Assembly (NCBI RefSeq): GCF_901709675.1
Contig: NC_051098.1
Span: 16,303,464-16,367,463 of the forward strand
DNA length: 64,000 nt
Direction: 5' to 3'
DNA from: Syngnathus acus
Taxonomy: Eukaryota > Chordata > Actinopteri > Syngnathiformes > Syngnathidae
The notes under the pieces: model-generated
What the model was told of the DNA's origin: nothing
What the model saw: only the letters and a program-made list of their open reading frames with translations
Databases searched by the model: none
Shown: in pieces, positions 62,660 to 64,000 of the stretch
Numbering within the stretch: the first letter of the stretch is position 1
How the letters are laid out: each line of letters begins with the position of its first letter
Made by a program: the position numbers and the translations under genes

Positions 62660-64000
62660 GTACTGCCTTTTGCACTTTTTGCAGACATGTACTTCAAATC
62701 ACAGGCTGGCGTGTGTGAAGGCTGGCGTGTGCGTGTCCTACAAGCAAGCACAAGCGAGGCCCGCGTGTGTCACCTCTGTTAGCAGCGCGTTCGTGCGGGG
62801 ACTGATGACTTTCTTATCTGCCAACGGCAGCCGTCGGCAAACAGCTTCTTGATTTACAGTCGCCCGGGATCCTTGACCCGACAGATAAACCGGGGGAGAC
62901 GTGCAATGTCAGAAGAAGACGAGGGGGTGGCTTGGGCGGGCTACCTGGCCCTTCTGTCTGACAGCTAACACTTTATTTTCCCCGCCGCAGCTCCTCAAAG
63001 ATTGAAGATGCGGGACGCGGATGAGGCGCGTTTACAATTAAGGCGCCACGTCGTAGCGCGCTTGAAAATGATATTTGTCAGCACGCGGTCACGTGAGCGT
63101 GCGCAGATCGAGTTACCTTCTTGATGAGGAATACGCTCAAGAATAATATCTGACAGATTTTAAAATTGACGCAGGAAATTCAATTAGCTCCCGGCTTCTG
63201 TTAGCAAATTAGATTTGGAGTATCAGCCGGCGTCCTCCCAGGAGGGAGGGAGGGAGGAAGGGAGGGAGGCCTTCGCAACACAATCGCCATCCAGTCTGTC
63301 TTTTACACATGAAATGTTTCACATTGCGAGAAAGTTAAAAATGTCAAATAACGCTAATCAGCGATCTGTGCTTCTCACATTTAGTGCTTAAATTGCAGCC
63401 ATTTACACAATTATTTTTTTTATTTTGTTTCTTTATTTAATTGATGTATTTATTAAAATTATTTGACTTATTACTCGTATTTTATTTTCTATTTTCAGCA
63501 CTTGAGACTGACCCACACGTGTGGAGCGAGCCACAAATATAGATTTGTGCAAAATCCTGCCTGCCGCCGCCGCTTTGTAAGTCAGCCTTGTTATTCGGCC
63601 TGACACAAAGGAGCCCATTTCCGCTTCAAGAGAGGCCAATAATAGAGTCAGCGCGGTGATATGTAGCTCTGTTTGCTCCTTGACGGCTGACGGTCCTGGC
63701 GGCTCTATTAAACTATTTTCCTTTCTGCTCTTAATAGCCCCGCCCGCCCGGCGGGGAGCCCCCCCCCCCTTCCAAGGGCCCGCTGATTTACGGCTCTCCT
63801 CAGAGGGAGCCCCGCTATATCTCTCCGCTGTCTGCTCATATCTCGGCGCGCTCAAGTGTGTTGACTCAAGCCGGAGCATTAGTCAGCGTGACAAATGCCC
63901 CATTAGAGGACGTGAATGGCGAATGGAGTCGTCGTCCTCGAACGTTATTAGCGCCCTCTGTATGGAGATCGCCGCCGTTAACTGACGAAAACAAACAATC
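62660..64000. other. nbea intron 35, incomplete at window end
   Basis: No next exon is seen. (GGGA)n lies at 63240-63269. The part from 63540 to 63960 lacks simple repeats and contains TAAT and AATTAG-type motifs, so it may hold a conserved element. Confidence 0.7.

Noticed and set aside
1-64000. CRISPR arrays, operons, phage or other mobile coding elements
   Set aside because: The window is intron-rich vertebrate DNA. Tandem repeats are microsatellites without spacer structure, and no reverse transcriptase or transposase frame was seen.

Overview
The window is vertebrate, most likely ray-finned fish, nuclear DNA. It has many small exons with GT-AG introns, long (CA)n, (CT)n and (TTCC)n microsatellites, a tRNA-derived SINE fragment with a tail of the kind common in fish, and CpG-rich promoters. 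Two recognisable genes lie on the + strand. Exons were placed by matching translated segments to protein families from memory and then checking that the reading phase is conserved across every junction. No database search was possible. I found no bacterial, viral or CRISPR features.

About 2.8-28.5 kb holds stard13 (DLC2-type RhoGAP: SAM, serine-rich linker, RhoGAP, START). Thirteen common exons (22305-27929) form a complete 3' portion ending in a stop codon and an AATAAA signal. Upstream are at least three alternative N-termini whose donors all end in phase 1 and so fit the SAM exon: a long form (exons at 3664-4503, 6627-6758 and 8184-8217), a middle form starting at 11131, and a form starting at 13880 that resembles the main mammalian STARD13 N-terminus. 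Predicted lengths are about 1330, 1060 and 1071 residues. The same kind of alternative N-termini is known in the paralogue DLC1.

About 29.6 kb to the window end holds the 5' half of nbea (neurobeachin). Thirty-five coding exons (29878-62659) join into 1815 codons with no phase conflict. They cover the N-terminal alpha-solenoid, the concanavalin A-like lectin domain, the variable linker that contains the protein kinase A-binding region in mammals, and the start of the segment before the PH-BEACH module. The PH, BEACH and WD40 domains must lie beyond position 64000. Intron 1 (8.4 kb) and the introns at 45.3-48.1, 53.9-56.0, 59.2-61.8 and after 62.7 kb are the largest non-coding blocks and hold candidate conserved non-coding elements.

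The genes are tail-to-head with only about 1.4 kb between the stard13 polyadenylation signal and the nbea CpG-rich 5' end. In mammals, as I recall, RFC3 lies between them and STARD13 is on the opposite strand from NBEA. The two proteins have no known shared pathway: STARD13 switches off Rho GTPases at focal adhesions and other membranes, and neurobeachin is a vesicle-trafficking scaffold in neurons. I see no novel multi-gene system. The points most worth checking are three consecutive frame-preserving, stop-free short introns in nbea, a disrupted PKA-anchoring helix, a GC-AG intron, and the alternative stard13 N-termini.
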